Shown here in pieces: positions 1-9,126 of a stretch of 64,000 nt of DNA (its first letter is position 1; each line of letters opens with the position of its first letter). Source of the DNA: an uncultured Chlorobiales bacterium. Its GTDB lineage: Bacteria; Bacteroidota; Chlorobiia; Chlorobiales; Chlorobiaceae. A model generated the notes under the pieces. That model saw nothing but the letters and a program-made list of their open reading frames with translations, was not told the DNA's origin and ran no database searches. A program made the translations under genes and the position numbers. Location of the stretch: positions 1 through 64,000 of the forward strand of contig CAIYTH010000053.1 in the NCBI GenBank assembly GCA_903929135.1, in the 5' to 3' direction.

Positions 1-242
1 CCCTCCTGCAGTTTCAATCCACGCGCCCGCGGGGGGCGCGACGGGAGATGAGCCTGGCGATGAGCCTCCGGAAAAAGGTTTCAATCCACGCGCCCGCGGG
101 GGGCGCGACTCGAGGAAATGCTGAAGAAGGCCTACCCGAACATGTTTCAATCCACGCGCCCGCGGGGGGCGCGACGTCCCGGGACACCGATCGCCATCCC
201 GGCTTTGATTGTTTCAATCCACGCGCCCGCGGGGGGCGCGAC
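1..242 (-). CRISPR. Type I-C CRISPR array (partial, runs off left edge)
   Basis: Four identical 32-nt repeats (11-42, 78-109, 144-175, 211-242) separate three spacers of 35, 34 and 35 nt. Bases 1-10 belong to a further spacer, so the array continues beyond the window. Read on the minus strand the repeat starts GTCGCGCC and ends GGATTGAAAC, the type I-C form. It holds a 7-bp stem CGCGCCC/GGGCGCG around a CCCGC loop, the kind of hairpin Cas5 of type I-C cleaves (family knowledge). cas2 and the leader lie to the right, so the repeat at 211-242 is leader-proximal and spacer 176-210 should be the most recently acquired. Confidence 0.97.
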
Positions 243-420
243 TGTTTGGCTGTATCGTCAGATATTCCGCGGCTATGCAGATAATATTCTGCGAACCACT
301 TCGTATGCCAAATAACATTGTACGAGAATCTGACGACACACTCAATTTCTGCTAATGAAATAACAACTTATTTGAATCGCGAACCTGCCGGGATATCAGG
401 TACAGCTTCACGTTCGCGAT
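243..420 (-). promoter_or_regulatory. CRISPR leader with a strong dyad next to cas2
   Basis: This AT-rich gap separates the cas2 stop from the first repeat, where a type I-C leader is expected. It should carry the array promoter and the integration signals used by Cas1-Cas2. A perfect 10-bp inverted repeat, AATCGCGAAC (375-384) and GTTCGCGATT (412-421), starts at the cas2 stop codon. Inside its loop is a second small dyad, ACCTG/CAGGT (383-387 and 397-401). No U-tract follows on the minus strand, so it is not a standard intrinsic terminator. I cannot place a convincing promoter. Confidence 0.6.
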
Positions 421-711
421 TTATAAAATCAGCGGGCCCTCGAGATCACGAGGCTCTTTTGCTCCCTCGTGCTCTACCCTGCCCTGCCAGTTCGAGCCAA
501 GAAAGTAAAAGCGCAGGCTATCAAGTTTCGGGTCCATCTCATGAACCAGTCTTGCCCTTAATTTTACCCATTGGGCAGGATCGACGTTGCATTCAAACAC
601 GGAAAATTGCACTCGTTGGCCGTAATTCTGGCAGGTCTTGGCTATTCTCCGTAACCGCCTCCGACCGGCAGCCGTTTCGGTGTTGACGTCATAGGCAACA
701 AGAACCAACAT
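421..711 (-). CDS. cas2: CRISPR-associated endoribonuclease Cas2 (type I-C)
   Basis: A 96-aa protein with the Cas2 ferredoxin-like start MLVLVAYDVNT, including the conserved Asp (D8) that ends strand 1. Length is normal for the family. The C-terminal segment ending DLEGPLIL is typical of type I-C Cas2. With Cas1 it forms the integrase that inserts new spacers at the leader end. It is the last gene of the cas operon, 3 nt after cas1 and next to the leader. ATG start. Confidence 0.97.
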   Translation of the reverse strand: MLVLVAYDVNTETAAGRRRLRRIAKTCQNYGQRVQFSVFECNVDPAQWVKLRARLVHEMDPKLDSLRFYFLGSNWQGRVEHEGAKEPRDLEGPLIL

Positions 712-714
712 GAT

Positions 715-1746
715 CTATCTCCAGACAAATGGCGGATAGGTATCGATATCACCCCTGATAAACCTCGCTAACAGCATGGCCTGGATGTGCCAGAGCAATC
801 CGACGGCCATCTTTTCCCCAACAAACGGATGTTCGATCTCTTCCTGTTTTCGTTGCTGATAGGCTGTGATGACCGTTTTACGTGCTTCATCTTTCATAAC
901 TACCGCTCCCGTTTCCGAAACATCGAAATCCTTTGCCTGCACCTGACCCCGGTTGATCAATGACAGCACCAACCGATCGCCAATATAGGATCGGAACTCT
1001 TCAAGCATATCGAGGGCAAGGCTTGGTCTTCCCGGTCTGTCCTTGTGGAGAAAACCGGCAGCCGGATCGAGCCCGCATGATTCCAGCGAGGATCGGATAT
1101 CATGCGTTATCAAGGTATAAACAAAGGAGAGCAGACAGTTGACCCGATCAAGCGGTGGCCTCCGGTTACGTCCCTCGAACCTGAAAGCCGGGTCGGCATT
1201 GGTAATGCACTCATCGAAAACGCTGAAGTAGGCTCGTGCTGCCTCTCCTTCAACCCCTCTGATCAACTCCTGATCCGTAGCTTCCTGCAACCGCTTGATG
1301 CACCCGGCAAGTAGATGATGGACACTTTTCATCCGATCCTCATCGGTTTTTCCGGGATGATCGCGTAATGCCCGTGACAGGGTTACCCGTGCATTGCCGA
1401 TTTTACCAATGACGAATAACCGGGCCAATATTGCCGTTTGATAGTAGTTATCAGCCATCCGGTATTGTGCCCTTCGCAACAGAATGTTGCCCCGAACCGG
1501 CCCCTGCATCTGGCAGAGAAACCGCCCATATTCGGTCAGAAAGGTGACAGCAATTCCAAGTTCAGCACAATGCCCAAGCAAGAAGGAGCTGCAGGAAACC
1601 TGCCCGAAACAGACGATACCGTTGAGCATGTGCAACGGTATCCGGGTTTTCTCAATACGATCGATCGAAATGAGAACACACTCCCCCTCTTTGGAGAGAT
1701 ACGAGCCCTGCGTCGTTACGAACAATGTATTGAGATGCTTCTTCAA
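715..1746 (-). CDS. cas1: CRISPR-associated endonuclease Cas1 (type I-C)
   Basis: A 343-aa integrase catalysing spacer insertion with Cas2. The metal-binding residues are visible in context: Glu in GVEGEAARAYF (about residue 168), and His and Asp in GFLHKDRPGRPSLALDMLEEF (about 235-250). The start codon is TTG at 1746, overlapping the cas4 stop by 4 nt (TTGA). A GGAGG ribosome-binding site 7 nt upstream supports this start, so cas1 is translationally coupled to cas4. Length is normal and I see no damage. Confidence 0.97.
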   Translation of the reverse strand: MKKHLNTLFVTTQGSYLSKEGECVLISIDRIEKTRIPLHMLNGIVCFGQVSCSSFLLGHCAELGIAVTFLTEYGRFLCQMQGPVRGNILLRRAQYRMADNYYQTAILARLFVIGKIGNARVTLSRALRDHPGKTDEDRMKSVHHLLAGCIKRLQEATDQELIRGVEGEAARAYFSVFDECITNADPAFRFEGRNRRPPLDRVNCLLSFVYTLITHDIRSSLESCGLDPAAGFLHKDRPGRPSLALDMLEEFRSYIGDRLVLSLINRGQVQAKDFDVSETGAVVMKDEARKTVITAYQQRKQEEIEHPFVGEKMAVGLLWHIQAMLLARFIRGDIDTYPPFVWR

Positions 1747-2387
1747 ATCTCATCCTCCGAGAATTCACGATATAACTTCTGTACGTAACGTTTTGCTGAC
1801 CCTGACCGGTCAAGCACCTCTGGCATACATTGCTCGATAAGCGAACACTGCTTGCACTTCGGCCCGAATTCCGGCAACGGCGACACACCTGATGCAAACA
1901 GCTCATGCACACCGGCTGCCGTAGCAACGGTTCTTGCTCGCAAGGCTTCATCAAATTCCACATCCAGGCGGCGCATCGTCTGGCCGTAGAACAATGCACC
2001 GGACAGAATGGTACATGAGCACATCTCTTCAAGGCACATTGCCTGAGCACAGAGCTGCACCTTGTCTGCATCATGTTTTTTTGGCTTTCCTCGCTTGTAC
2101 TCGACCGGAAACGGGTGATACCCCTCTTCTCGACGATGCCACTCCACCACATCCGCAACGCCGGAAACGCCAAGTGATACACTCTTCAACGGGACGGTGC
2201 GCGTCACCTTTACCCCCTCACGATAAGATGTGACCGAGCTGTCAGCCCGCTCATGCATTTCCCGACCCTCAGCAGTATAGAGATTTTCGCTCCAGACCTG
2301 TTCCAGATGAATCAACGCACACTGCCTTGGACAGAACACATAATGCTGCAACGAAGAGAGCATCACAAAATCAGCTTCAGGGTACAT
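1743..2387 (-). CDS. cas4: CRISPR-associated exonuclease Cas4 (type I-C)
   Basis: A 214-aa RecB-family nuclease that trims and PAM-selects prespacers for Cas1-Cas2. Visible motifs are an N-terminal Cys pair in FCPRQCALIHLEQVW, the RecB motif VEYKRGKPKKHD followed by QLCAQA, and a C-terminal Cys cluster CKQCSLIEQC. The four cysteines should ligate an iron-sulfur cluster. It starts 2 nt after the cas7 stop and overlaps cas1 by 4 nt. With cas1 and cas2 it completes the adaptation module. Confidence 0.96.
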   Translation of the reverse strand: MYPEADFVMLSSLQHYVFCPRQCALIHLEQVWSENLYTAEGREMHERADSSVTSYREGVKVTRTVPLKSVSLGVSGVADVVEWHRREEGYHPFPVEYKRGKPKKHDADKVQLCAQAMCLEEMCSCTILSGALFYGQTMRRLDVEFDEALRARTVATAAGVHELFASGVSPLPEFGPKCKQCSLIEQCMPEVLDRSGSAKRYVQKLYREFSEDEI

Positions 2388-2389
2388 GA

Positions 2390-3289
2390 TTACCCGAGCT
2401 TTCGGAGAAGCTTCACTTCTCCAAGATTGGAATCATCTACCAGTACCTCGTAATCGCTGAACAAACGGGCCGGGCCTTCGGAACCATCTTTGCGCTTGAC
2501 CGTGATTCGCTCGAAAAGCTGGCTGGCAGGAGCATTTCCCAAAGCCGTGCTGTGTTCGAAGATATACAGACCGCGTGTTGACATCAGACCCCGTGCTGCT
2601 GAACGGTCATGCTCAAACATGTTCAACAGAGCATCCCAGAATAAGTTGAGGTCCTCTTCAGAAAAACCTGTCTGATGAGCAAGGTTTGCAGACACAAATC
2701 CATGCGCAAGATACAGGCCATACGGCACGGTATATTTGCGACCCATCGTCCGGTTATCGCCGCTTTGTTTTTCCGCCTCCGCTTCCGTCGCCACTGCCAT
2801 TCGTGTGATGCTATGCTCCAATGCAACGACAGGTTCGACAGAGCGGGCAAAAGTCATCTGAATCGGACCGCGTACCTGACCAGCATTAGCGCCTGTGGAC
2901 ATAACTGCTCCGAATGTGCGTATATCATAGTATTTAGCACACATCTGTATACGTCCTTTATCAACTTCACTTCCTTGTGCTGTCCCGGGTTTATTACGCT
3001 TTGACCCATCTTTTGGTGCTGCTGGTGGTTTTGAAAGGTCGATATCAAGATCAATATATGCCTGATCTATCAACTTATTCAGAACAGCTTTTTCCTTGAT
3101 GAAAATAACCTGACCAGATAACTGCACATAATTACGCACCTTACGTTTCAAACAAACATCGGTAACTAAACCCATTCCCGTTTCTGCATCAATGCGAGGA
3201 AGATTTCCAGCATCAGGATCACCATTCGGGTTTCCATCCTGAACATCGAAGAGAAGGACAAAGTCATATCGTTTTGAAGGATTGCTCAT
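2390..3289 (-). CDS. cas7: Cascade backbone protein Cas7 (Csd2, type I-C)
   Basis: A 299-aa RAMP protein forming the helical crRNA-binding backbone of the type I-C Cascade. The N-terminus [21 protein letters not shown] matches the Csd2/Csh2 signature, in which the NGDPD stretch is characteristic. It overlaps the cas8c stop by 4 nt and is followed by cas4 after 2 nt. Length matches the usual 280-300 aa. No defect is visible. Confidence 0.96.
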   Translation of the reverse strand: MSNPSKRYDFVLLFDVQDGNPNGDPDAGNLPRIDAETGMGLVTDVCLKRKVRNYVQLSGQVIFIKEKAVLNKLIDQAYIDLDIDLSKPPAAPKDGSKRNKPGTAQGSEVDKGRIQMCAKYYDIRTFGAVMSTGANAGQVRGPIQMTFARSVEPVVALEHSITRMAVATEAEAEKQSGDNRTMGRKYTVPYGLYLAHGFVSANLAHQTGFSEEDLNLFWDALLNMFEHDRSAARGLMSTRGLYIFEHSTALGNAPASQLFERITVKRKDGSEGPARLFSDYEVLVDDSNLGEVKLLRKLG

Positions 3290-5025
3290 AATGTTGCTCC
3301 TTGATTTTCATTATTGTTATCTGAATCTTTCTTTTTGAAAAACTCCTGGCGCTGATGATAATAGCCAATTGCAAATCGTGCCTGATCTTCCATTGAAAGA
3401 TGAGATGGCATATTTGTACCTATCCCATCAAATACATCAGTAAGCATTCGCTCAAAATTAAATCTTCGCCCTGCGTTTTCAAGCTTTGAGAGGTGATGGT
3501 TTTTCAATTTCAATAATTGGGGAAATACAGTAACCGGTGTCGATGAAGCTGCCCCATAAAAGCGGTCACGTATGGTTGCATTGATACCAGGATTTGCTTC
3601 TTCCTGTATTTTCTCAAGAACAGCAAATAATCTACCAAGCCGATAACCGGGATTGTCATTTGTAGAATCAAGGGCCACGTTTATCTCCTTTTCTTTTGTT
3701 TTATAGATTCTGGTAAAACGATTAAGACATGCCTTGAGAATAGAAGCCTGAAGCCTCGTCACATTCTGAGTAGCTCGAGTACGCCTGATGGTTTGCTGAA
3801 GCATAGTTACCGGATAAACACCTCCGGTTACCGCCGATTGAAAAATCTGTCCCGCAAGATTCGGCGGTACATTATCTACTTTGCCTTCATGAGCCATTGC
3901 AGATAACAACCAGAAAAGCGAATAATGTCCAATATCATGCAACGGCATGATAATTTGAAGATCTTCGAAATGTCGCTGGATATGTCCTGCAAATTCTTGA
4001 ATTTTGCCTGTATGCCAGAAACGAACTGAAATACGAGCCGAGTTCGGTGCAAGTCCAAGTACATAGAACCGAGTGTCAGAATCAGTATTGACGTGCCCAG
4101 TCCAAAGGCCTTCGTAGAGGGATTTTACAGCTTTTACGTCAGCATCAGGATCATCTTTAGAATACCCGAAAAATGCAGGAAATATTTCTTCAAATAAGTC
4201 CTTTTTTTCAGACCAAAACACCGTGGTAGCATCCCCAACCTGAACTTTGTTTTTTGAATCCTTACCCAAAAGCATGTTCATAGCCGTAGTATAAGCAAAC
4301 TCCGCAGCTTTACTGATTGGTGCATTAAATGCTTGTTCTTTGCCATAGGAATCATAACCAGAACCCTTCTGAAAAGAGACAAATTTCTTGGAATTCTTAT
4401 TTATCGGAGTGTCGCTATGAATCCTGGCTATAGCTGCATTTTCTCCTGTAATAAGACATAATCCTGAAGCACTATCAGTGATATCGCTGCACTGAGATGC
4501 AACATACTTCCTTACTGCAACACTGCATGGAACAAGATCGCTTTCGCCATCAATCCGGAAACTCAAATTACAACCAACGATCTTGGCGCATTCACTCCAA
4601 TTATGAGCACTCTTGACCTTTTCATATTCGCCATTTTCATAAAATCGTATCACAGCCATCACTCCTTCATCCTCTTTCACTTCTGATGGTAACGTTTGAA
4701 TCTTTTTTACAAAAGTTGGCATCTGCTTTTGAGCCATATCTTGCTCTTTATCAGTATCTCCTCTTGCATGACCCAATACGAAGCCATAATGATCCCAAAG
4801 CAAAAAGCTCGTCATCCATCCATTAGAACCAGGACGTCCTACGGATTTCGGTAATAAATATTTCTTGGCCCTTTTCTTTTTCCCGTCACCTTCCCGGGTA
4901 TCTTCCAGTGACATAAAATTCCCATCCCGATCAATTACAATAACAAACGGAATCTCTTTCCATTCAAATCCTTCCGGTGCAGCAGCCTTGCGTTGGTAAT
5001 AGTCATAGAGTGCCTGTAAAATCAT
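3286..5025 (-). CDS. cas8c: Cascade large subunit Cas8c (Csd1, type I-C)
   Basis: A 579-aa protein of the size of Csd1/Cas8c, the subunit that recognises the PAM and recruits Cas3 in type I-C. Identification rests on size, position between cas5 and cas7, and family-like stretches such as the N-terminal [13 protein letters not shown] and the segment [20 protein letters not shown]. In some type I-C systems an internal start in this gene makes a small Cas11 subunit; I did not pinpoint one here. It is strikingly AT-rich compared with the rest of the window. Good ribosome-binding site (GAGGTG) before the ATG; 4-nt overlaps on both sides. Confidence 0.93.
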   Translation of the reverse strand: MILQALYDYYQRKAAAPEGFEWKEIPFVIVIDRDGNFMSLEDTREGDGKKKRAKKYLLPKSVGRPGSNGWMTSFLLWDHYGFVLGHARGDTDKEQDMAQKQMPTFVKKIQTLPSEVKEDEGVMAVIRFYENGEYEKVKSAHNWSECAKIVGCNLSFRIDGESDLVPCSVAVRKYVASQCSDITDSASGLCLITGENAAIARIHSDTPINKNSKKFVSFQKGSGYDSYGKEQAFNAPISKAAEFAYTTAMNMLLGKDSKNKVQVGDATTVFWSEKKDLFEEIFPAFFGYSKDDPDADVKAVKSLYEGLWTGHVNTDSDTRFYVLGLAPNSARISVRFWHTGKIQEFAGHIQRHFEDLQIIMPLHDIGHYSLFWLLSAMAHEGKVDNVPPNLAGQIFQSAVTGGVYPVTMLQQTIRRTRATQNVTRLQASILKACLNRFTRIYKTKEKEINVALDSTNDNPGYRLGRLFAVLEKIQEEANPGINATIRDRFYGAASSTPVTVFPQLLKLKNHHLSKLENAGRRFNFERMLTDVFDGIGTNMPSHLSMEDQARFAIGYYHQRQEFFKKKDSDNNNENQGATL

Positions 5026-5735
5026 TTTTTCACCTCCTCACTATCCCATGCAGGAACGTTAATAATTCCATTATCCATGTGTGCTCTGAAAAAGGCCGAA
5101 GCTGGCTCTTGTAGGCTTTTTTGAAAATCAAGATCATAAAGCATAAAACCAAGATCGCGCGTTTCAATAATCGGTGCTGGTTCTGTTGAAAGGTCATCGA
5201 CCAACTTGAACTCGCAACTGAACTCACGGCATCCGAGATAGGGCTGATTGAAACACTGCCCCTTCTTTGCCCGACGTTCAAAAATGCCATTGTATTTCCC
5301 GGGGTTCTCATCTTTACGCAGTTCTTCCGTTTCCCAGGTTTCCTGCAATAATTCCGGAACCGAATGGGTCACTTCTGCTCGCTTCGAGGGCGGAACGAAC
5401 TCAAGTTCCGCATGAAGCCGGTAGGCAACATCCCGGAGAAACAACCCTGCTCGTTGCTGACGGGCATCTTCGATAAAAATCCCATGACTCCTGTTGCTTG
5501 CTGTTTGGCCAACCTCGTTCCGCCGCACCGAAATCCACTTGATCGGCTTCAGGACTTCGATCTTGCTAATCCTCCATCGAATAGCTGGCTTCCAGAATAT
5601 GGCTTCGAAAATGCCTCGTGCTGCCGAGGGAGTTATGACGTCGTAACTGACTCGCTCGACCTTCATTTCAGGACGGGTGAAGCAGGCGTAATCCCCTTTG
5701 ACTTCGAGACAAAATGTTTTATTCCAATGCTCCAT
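5022..5735 (-). CDS. cas5c: Cas5 of type I-C (Cas5d), pre-crRNA processing endoribonuclease
   Basis: A 237-aa RAMP protein. Type I-C has no Cas6; Cas5 cuts the repeat RNA and stays on the 5' handle of the crRNA (family knowledge). The N-terminus FCLEVKGDYACFTRPEMKVE and the following SYDVITPSAARGIFEAIFWKP are characteristic of Csd5/Cas5d. It starts at an ATG with an AAGGAG site 9 nt upstream, 22 nt after the cas3 stop, and overlaps cas8c by 4 nt. Confidence 0.95.
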   Translation of the reverse strand: MEHWNKTFCLEVKGDYACFTRPEMKVERVSYDVITPSAARGIFEAIFWKPAIRWRISKIEVLKPIKWISVRRNEVGQTASNRSHGIFIEDARQQRAGLFLRDVAYRLHAELEFVPPSKRAEVTHSVPELLQETWETEELRKDENPGKYNGIFERRAKKGQCFNQPYLGCREFSCEFKLVDDLSTEPAPIIETRDLGFMLYDLDFQKSLQEPASAFFRAHMDNGIINVPAWDSEEVKK

Positions 5736-5757
5736 TGAGTGTTTCTCCTTGTTGAGC

Positions 5758-7761
5758 TTACCAGTAATAATTCAGGGATGCATCGATGTTCAGGCCAAAT
5801 ACCGGGTGGTAAAGGCTTTCGCCCGTCTGCACCCAGATGCCGTTGACCTCCTCAATCATACCGTTTTCCCGTAATTGCTTCATGTCCTGATCATAAACAT
5901 TGACCGAATAACGCTGCAATTGCCTCATCAGGCTTCGGCTCGGTCCGCCTAAACGCAATTGTTTGATCAAGGTTTCGATATCAGCGTTTCCCTTTTGATA
6001 CTTAATGATAATACCATGTTGCATCGCATCGTCGATCAGTTTGAACCGTTTGGCCGCCGTACGAAACTGTATCCTGAACTGGTGAGCATCCGGACCAGCC
6101 AGCAAATCCATGATCTGCTTCGTATCGAATCCGTTGAGGTTGCTGAAATAGTGCATGAAATACCTGTGGAACGCTTCAGGCATGAGTGAAGCTGCAAGCT
6201 CGGGTGCCGTGCGGAACATCACCTGAGCGGCATTCTCGGCTTTGAGCAACCGTCCTGCAGGAGATGGCTTAGGGGGATTGAATACATATACTTCACCACA
6301 CTCAAGCCTCCCTTCCCGATTGCATCGGCCTGCGGCCTGGGCAATGCTGTCCAGCCCTGCAAAAGCCCGGTACACAACGGGAAAATCGATGTCAACACCG
6401 GCTTCGAGCAATTGGGTGCTGACAACCCTGACAGGTTCACCATCCACAAGTTTTGACTTAACTTCAGCAATCACGTTGCTTCGATGCTCAGGACACATCA
6501 GGGCTGAAAGATGAACGGTCTCATTAGGCATCTGGTCATGAAGCGCCCGACAATCCTTCCGGGTATTGACGATGCATAACACCTGCTCATGAGCTTGCAA
6601 CTGTGCGGCAACATATGGCCATTCATGTCGACTATCAGCGCCACCAAGCATTTTGACCTGAACACGTTGGAAAATGCTGAAAAGATTTTCAGTGTCGGCT
6701 ATTAATTCTCTGACAGATCCATCACCAAAACCTTTTAAAATGTCTTTTCCTGTTCCTACCTTTCCGACCAGAACCGGCTGGGTGGCTGAACAAAGCACAA
6801 TCGAAGTCCTGAAATAGTCTGCAAGCGAATTGATAACCGATATGATGGCTTGCAGAAAATCCGTAGGCAACATCTGCGCTTCATCGAGAACGATAACTGA
6901 ATTAACGATGTTGTGAAGCTTCCGGCAGGATGAGCTTTTTGCTGCAAACAACGATTCGAAAAGCTGAACATTCGTCGTGACAATAATCGGTGCATCCCAG
7001 TTTTCAGTAGCAAGTCTGGACTTTTGTGTTTCTTTTTTTGGATCGAGATTGCTGTGATGCTCCAGCACTGCGTCATCGCCGAAAACCTCCCGATACACCG
7101 CCGCAGTCTGCTCAATGATGCTGGTGTAAGGAATCGCTACGATGATCCGTTTTTTGCAATGCGTCACAGCATGTTCAAGAGCGAAAGCCATCGATGCAAG
7201 AGTTTTTCCCCCGCCGGTTGGTACGGTCAGCGAAAATAGTCCCGGTTCCATCAAACACCCTTTTTCACGGCACTCCCTGAGAATCTCTTTTCTCGCCCGG
7301 TTCACCGGGCTATCTGAAGCGTTAGCCTCTTTGACAGACATATACCGGTCGAGACGCTCCTTCAACAATGCGAGATCGACCAGGCTCGGTCGAAGAGCAG
7401 CCTTTTCCGGATTCATGAACTGTTCGGTATCAAGAAAATCCGCATCAACAAGACAGGAATAGAGCATCCGAATCCAAAGATGCAACAGTTCTGGATCACC
7501 AGATTGTCGCTGACACGGTAACGTTGCTGGCAAAGCCACATTCAGAATACTTTCTGGAGGGTATCCTTTCAGGGCATTCTCCAAATGCTCCCGATTGTTC
7601 AGACGTTCTTCCAGCGTATATCCGCTGGTGCCCATTTCCCGATACCAATCAGGCAGTCCGGTATGATGCCCCGATATCAGATACCCAAGAATCTGACCTA
7701 TACCTTTGTTCTTTCCGGAAGCATGTATCGCCCCTGCAGCGGAATGATCAATCCTGCCCAT
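5758..7761 (-). CDS. cas3: Cas3 helicase-nuclease, downstream part after frameshift (type I-C)
   Basis: This part has the SF2 helicase motifs: Walker A VPTGGGKTLAS, motif II VLDEAQMLP, motif III SATQP and motif VI QAAGRCNREG. The start used here is the ATG at 7761, giving 667 aa. It begins MGRIDHSAAGA, which is the second half of the HD nuclease domain, including SGHHTGLPD. The HD motif itself lies in a different frame (7748-7999). The open frame extends upstream of 7761, but that extension has no Cas3 similarity. As it stands this product lacks the first HD metal ligands. Removing one G from the GGG at 7757-7759 would fuse both parts into a normal Cas3 of about 745 aa. Confidence 0.9.
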   Translation of the reverse strand: MGRIDHSAAGAIHASGKNKGIGQILGYLISGHHTGLPDWYREMGTSGYTLEERLNNREHLENALKGYPPESILNVALPATLPCQRQSGDPELLHLWIRMLYSCLVDADFLDTEQFMNPEKAALRPSLVDLALLKERLDRYMSVKEANASDSPVNRARKEILRECREKGCLMEPGLFSLTVPTGGGKTLASMAFALEHAVTHCKKRIIVAIPYTSIIEQTAAVYREVFGDDAVLEHHSNLDPKKETQKSRLATENWDAPIIVTTNVQLFESLFAAKSSSCRKLHNIVNSVIVLDEAQMLPTDFLQAIISVINSLADYFRTSIVLCSATQPVLVGKVGTGKDILKGFGDGSVRELIADTENLFSIFQRVQVKMLGGADSRHEWPYVAAQLQAHEQVLCIVNTRKDCRALHDQMPNETVHLSALMCPEHRSNVIAEVKSKLVDGEPVRVVSTQLLEAGVDIDFPVVYRAFAGLDSIAQAAGRCNREGRLECGEVYVFNPPKPSPAGRLLKAENAAQVMFRTAPELAASLMPEAFHRYFMHYFSNLNGFDTKQIMDLLAGPDAHQFRIQFRTAAKRFKLIDDAMQHGIIIKYQKGNADIETLIKQLRLGGPSRSLMRQLQRYSVNVYDQDMKQLRENGMIEEVNGIWVQTGESLYHPVFGLNIDASLNYYW

Positions 7762-7999
7762 CGGAATCCTCCAGATAGTCTCCGTTGCTCTTCCTGATAT
7801 AATCCTGCCAACGGGGATTATACTTTCCGAGATCGTGCAGCATACCGGCAGCCATAGCCCAATCCGCATTGCCGAACTCACTTGCAAAACCTGCTGCTAT
7901 CGAAGCTACACCTGTCAGATGATCGTTCAGTTCATGTTCGTGCCATTCACCCGACTTGTCCTCACTGAGATGTGCAACTGCTTTTCTTTCGACATTCAT
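7748..7999 (-). pseudogene. cas3: Cas3 N-terminal HD-domain fragment, out of frame with the rest
   Basis: An 83-aa fragment holding the first part of the Cas3 HD nuclease domain: a conserved His (H27 in NDHLTGVA) and the HD pair (H55-D56 in GMLHDLGK). It stops four codons after reading into the frameshift, just where the downstream frame picks up with GRIDHSAAGA. The ATG at 7999 has a GGAAG site upstream and lies 26 nt after the WYL gene, so the two are probably co-transcribed. The fragment alone cannot be a complete HD nuclease. The cause may be a true mutation or a sequencing error. Confidence 0.85.
7768..7772 (-). promoter_or_regulatory. Shine-Dalgarno sequence inside cas3 at the frameshift
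   Basis: Within the HD fragment the minus strand reads GGAGG, then six bases, then the ATG at 7761 that opens the helicase frame. The HD fragment stops at 7748, 13 nt past that ATG. This geometry allows translation to restart, so the operon could still make the helicase part. The motif arises from ordinary codons (Leu-Glu-Asp), so chance cannot be excluded. Confidence 0.45.
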
Positions 8000-8025
8000 G
8001 GCTTCTTCCGGTTTGAATTGAATTT

Positions 8026-9012
8026 TCAGGATTGTACGTCCTTGTACATCTCACCCATCTCCATTGCTTCCTGCCTGACCATCTCCCGCAACTCTTTCGG
8101 TTCGAGCACTTCGGCCTGGGTTCCGTAATGCATGACCCATCGTTTGACGGCGTCAAGGGCGCTGACGGTGAGCTTGATAGTTAGTGAACCGTCATTATGT
8201 TCTTCAATCTGTTGGCTCGGGTGCCAGGTATGTTCGCGAATCCATTGAGACTGGTAAGGGGTGAACCTGATGCGAATATCACAGAGGTTCGGGCCTACGG
8301 TCTGGTGGAAAGCTTTCTCCTGATAGTCATTGATGCTGAAGCCATCTGGAATTGTGAAGTGTTCGCCGGTCAGGGCTGGCTGCTGAATCCGGTTGACTGC
8401 GAAGGTCCTGACTTCGTTGCGAAGTTCACACAAAGCTATTAGATACCAGGTTCCGGCTGACTGATCATAATGGAGACGATAGGGTTGAACGATTCGTTCA
8501 GTAAGCTCTTGCCTCGATGAAGTCTGGTAGATCATACCGACTTTCTGCCGGTTACGAATGGCTTGTTCGAGCAGGGTGAAATGCTCCTGATCCACACCGT
8601 TTACCGTTGCGGGATTATTGAATGAGTAGATCTCGAAAAGGGCATCACCGGAACATGAAAACGGCAGGTATTGGATGATTTTTTCGATTCCCCGGCTGAT
8701 CTCATCGTAATATGGCGTACCCCGATACTGTGCAAGAATTTTCGAGGTCGCAGCAAGCGCTTCAAGTTCCTGCCGATCAAGAAATGTTGCAGGATTGAAT
8801 ATCCAGACCTCACGGTAGAAATAGCCCTTTTTCCGTGAATCGTATTCGATCGGTGCGTTGAGCATCTCCCGCATGAAGTCGATGTCACGCTGGATGCTTT
8901 TGCAACTGACCTCGAAATGCTGTGCAATGCGGGTACAGTTCGGATAGCGATTACCGCGAAGCTCTCGGTCGATGTGCTGCATTCGGGCAAGCGGAGGTCT
9001 CGATAGTCTCAT
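8026..9012 (-). CDS. WYL-domain transcriptional regulator, cas-linked copy
   Basis: A 328-aa protein with an N-terminal helix-turn-helix (about residues 28-46, with KSIQRDIDFM as recognition region), a WYL ligand-sensing domain (WYL at 189-191 in GTWYLIALCE) and a C-terminal WCX-like part. The ATG at 9012 (MRLSRPP) is chosen because the paralogue at 9416-10402 starts at the same place and also has 328 aa; the frame is open further upstream, but that stretch does not match. It lies 26 nt before cas3, so it is likely the first gene of the cas operon and a regulator of it. WYL proteins often control CRISPR and other phage-defence loci (family knowledge). Base composition is AT-rich like the cas genes. 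Confidence 0.92.
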   Translation of the reverse strand: MRLSRPPLARMQHIDRELRGNRYPNCTRIAQHFEVSCKSIQRDIDFMREMLNAPIEYDSRKKGYFYREVWIFNPATFLDRQELEALAATSKILAQYRGTPYYDEISRGIEKIIQYLPFSCSGDALFEIYSFNNPATVNGVDQEHFTLLEQAIRNRQKVGMIYQTSSRQELTERIVQPYRLHYDQSAGTWYLIALCELRNEVRTFAVNRIQQPALTGEHFTIPDGFSINDYQEKAFHQTVGPNLCDIRIRFTPYQSQWIREHTWHPSQQIEEHNDGSLTIKLTVSALDAVKRWVMHYGTQAEVLEPKELREMVRQEAMEMGEMYKDVQS

Positions 9013-9065
9013 GCCGGAATTGTTCAGGGTTCTGGAGCCACAGGAACAACATAGTGACAGACCAC

Positions 9066-9080
9066 GGACAAAAAGTGTCC
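9066..9080. promoter_or_regulatory. Candidate operator of the cas-linked WYL gene
   Basis: A 15-bp inverted repeat, GGACA-AAAAG-TGTCC, lies 54 nt upstream of the WYL start. Almost the same sequence lies at the same distance (56 nt) before the second WYL gene (10458-10472). A shared TATGTT (minus strand, 9048-9053) follows 12 nt downstream and may be part of the promoter. Conservation in both copies suggests the site where a WYL dimer binds to control its own operon and cas. Confidence 0.45.
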
Positions 9081-9126
9081 TATACAAACAGCAAATCACC
9101 GCACCGGCAAGAAAGGTCCGCTTCCG

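Noticed and set aside
14-315. Several overlapping frames across the CRISPR array
   Set aside because: They arise from the repeated, stop-poor GC-rich repeat; the array structure explains the sequence.
7762-7887. Upstream extension of the cas3 helicase frame to 7887
   Set aside because: Its residues have no Cas3 similarity; the HD domain is encoded in the other frame there.
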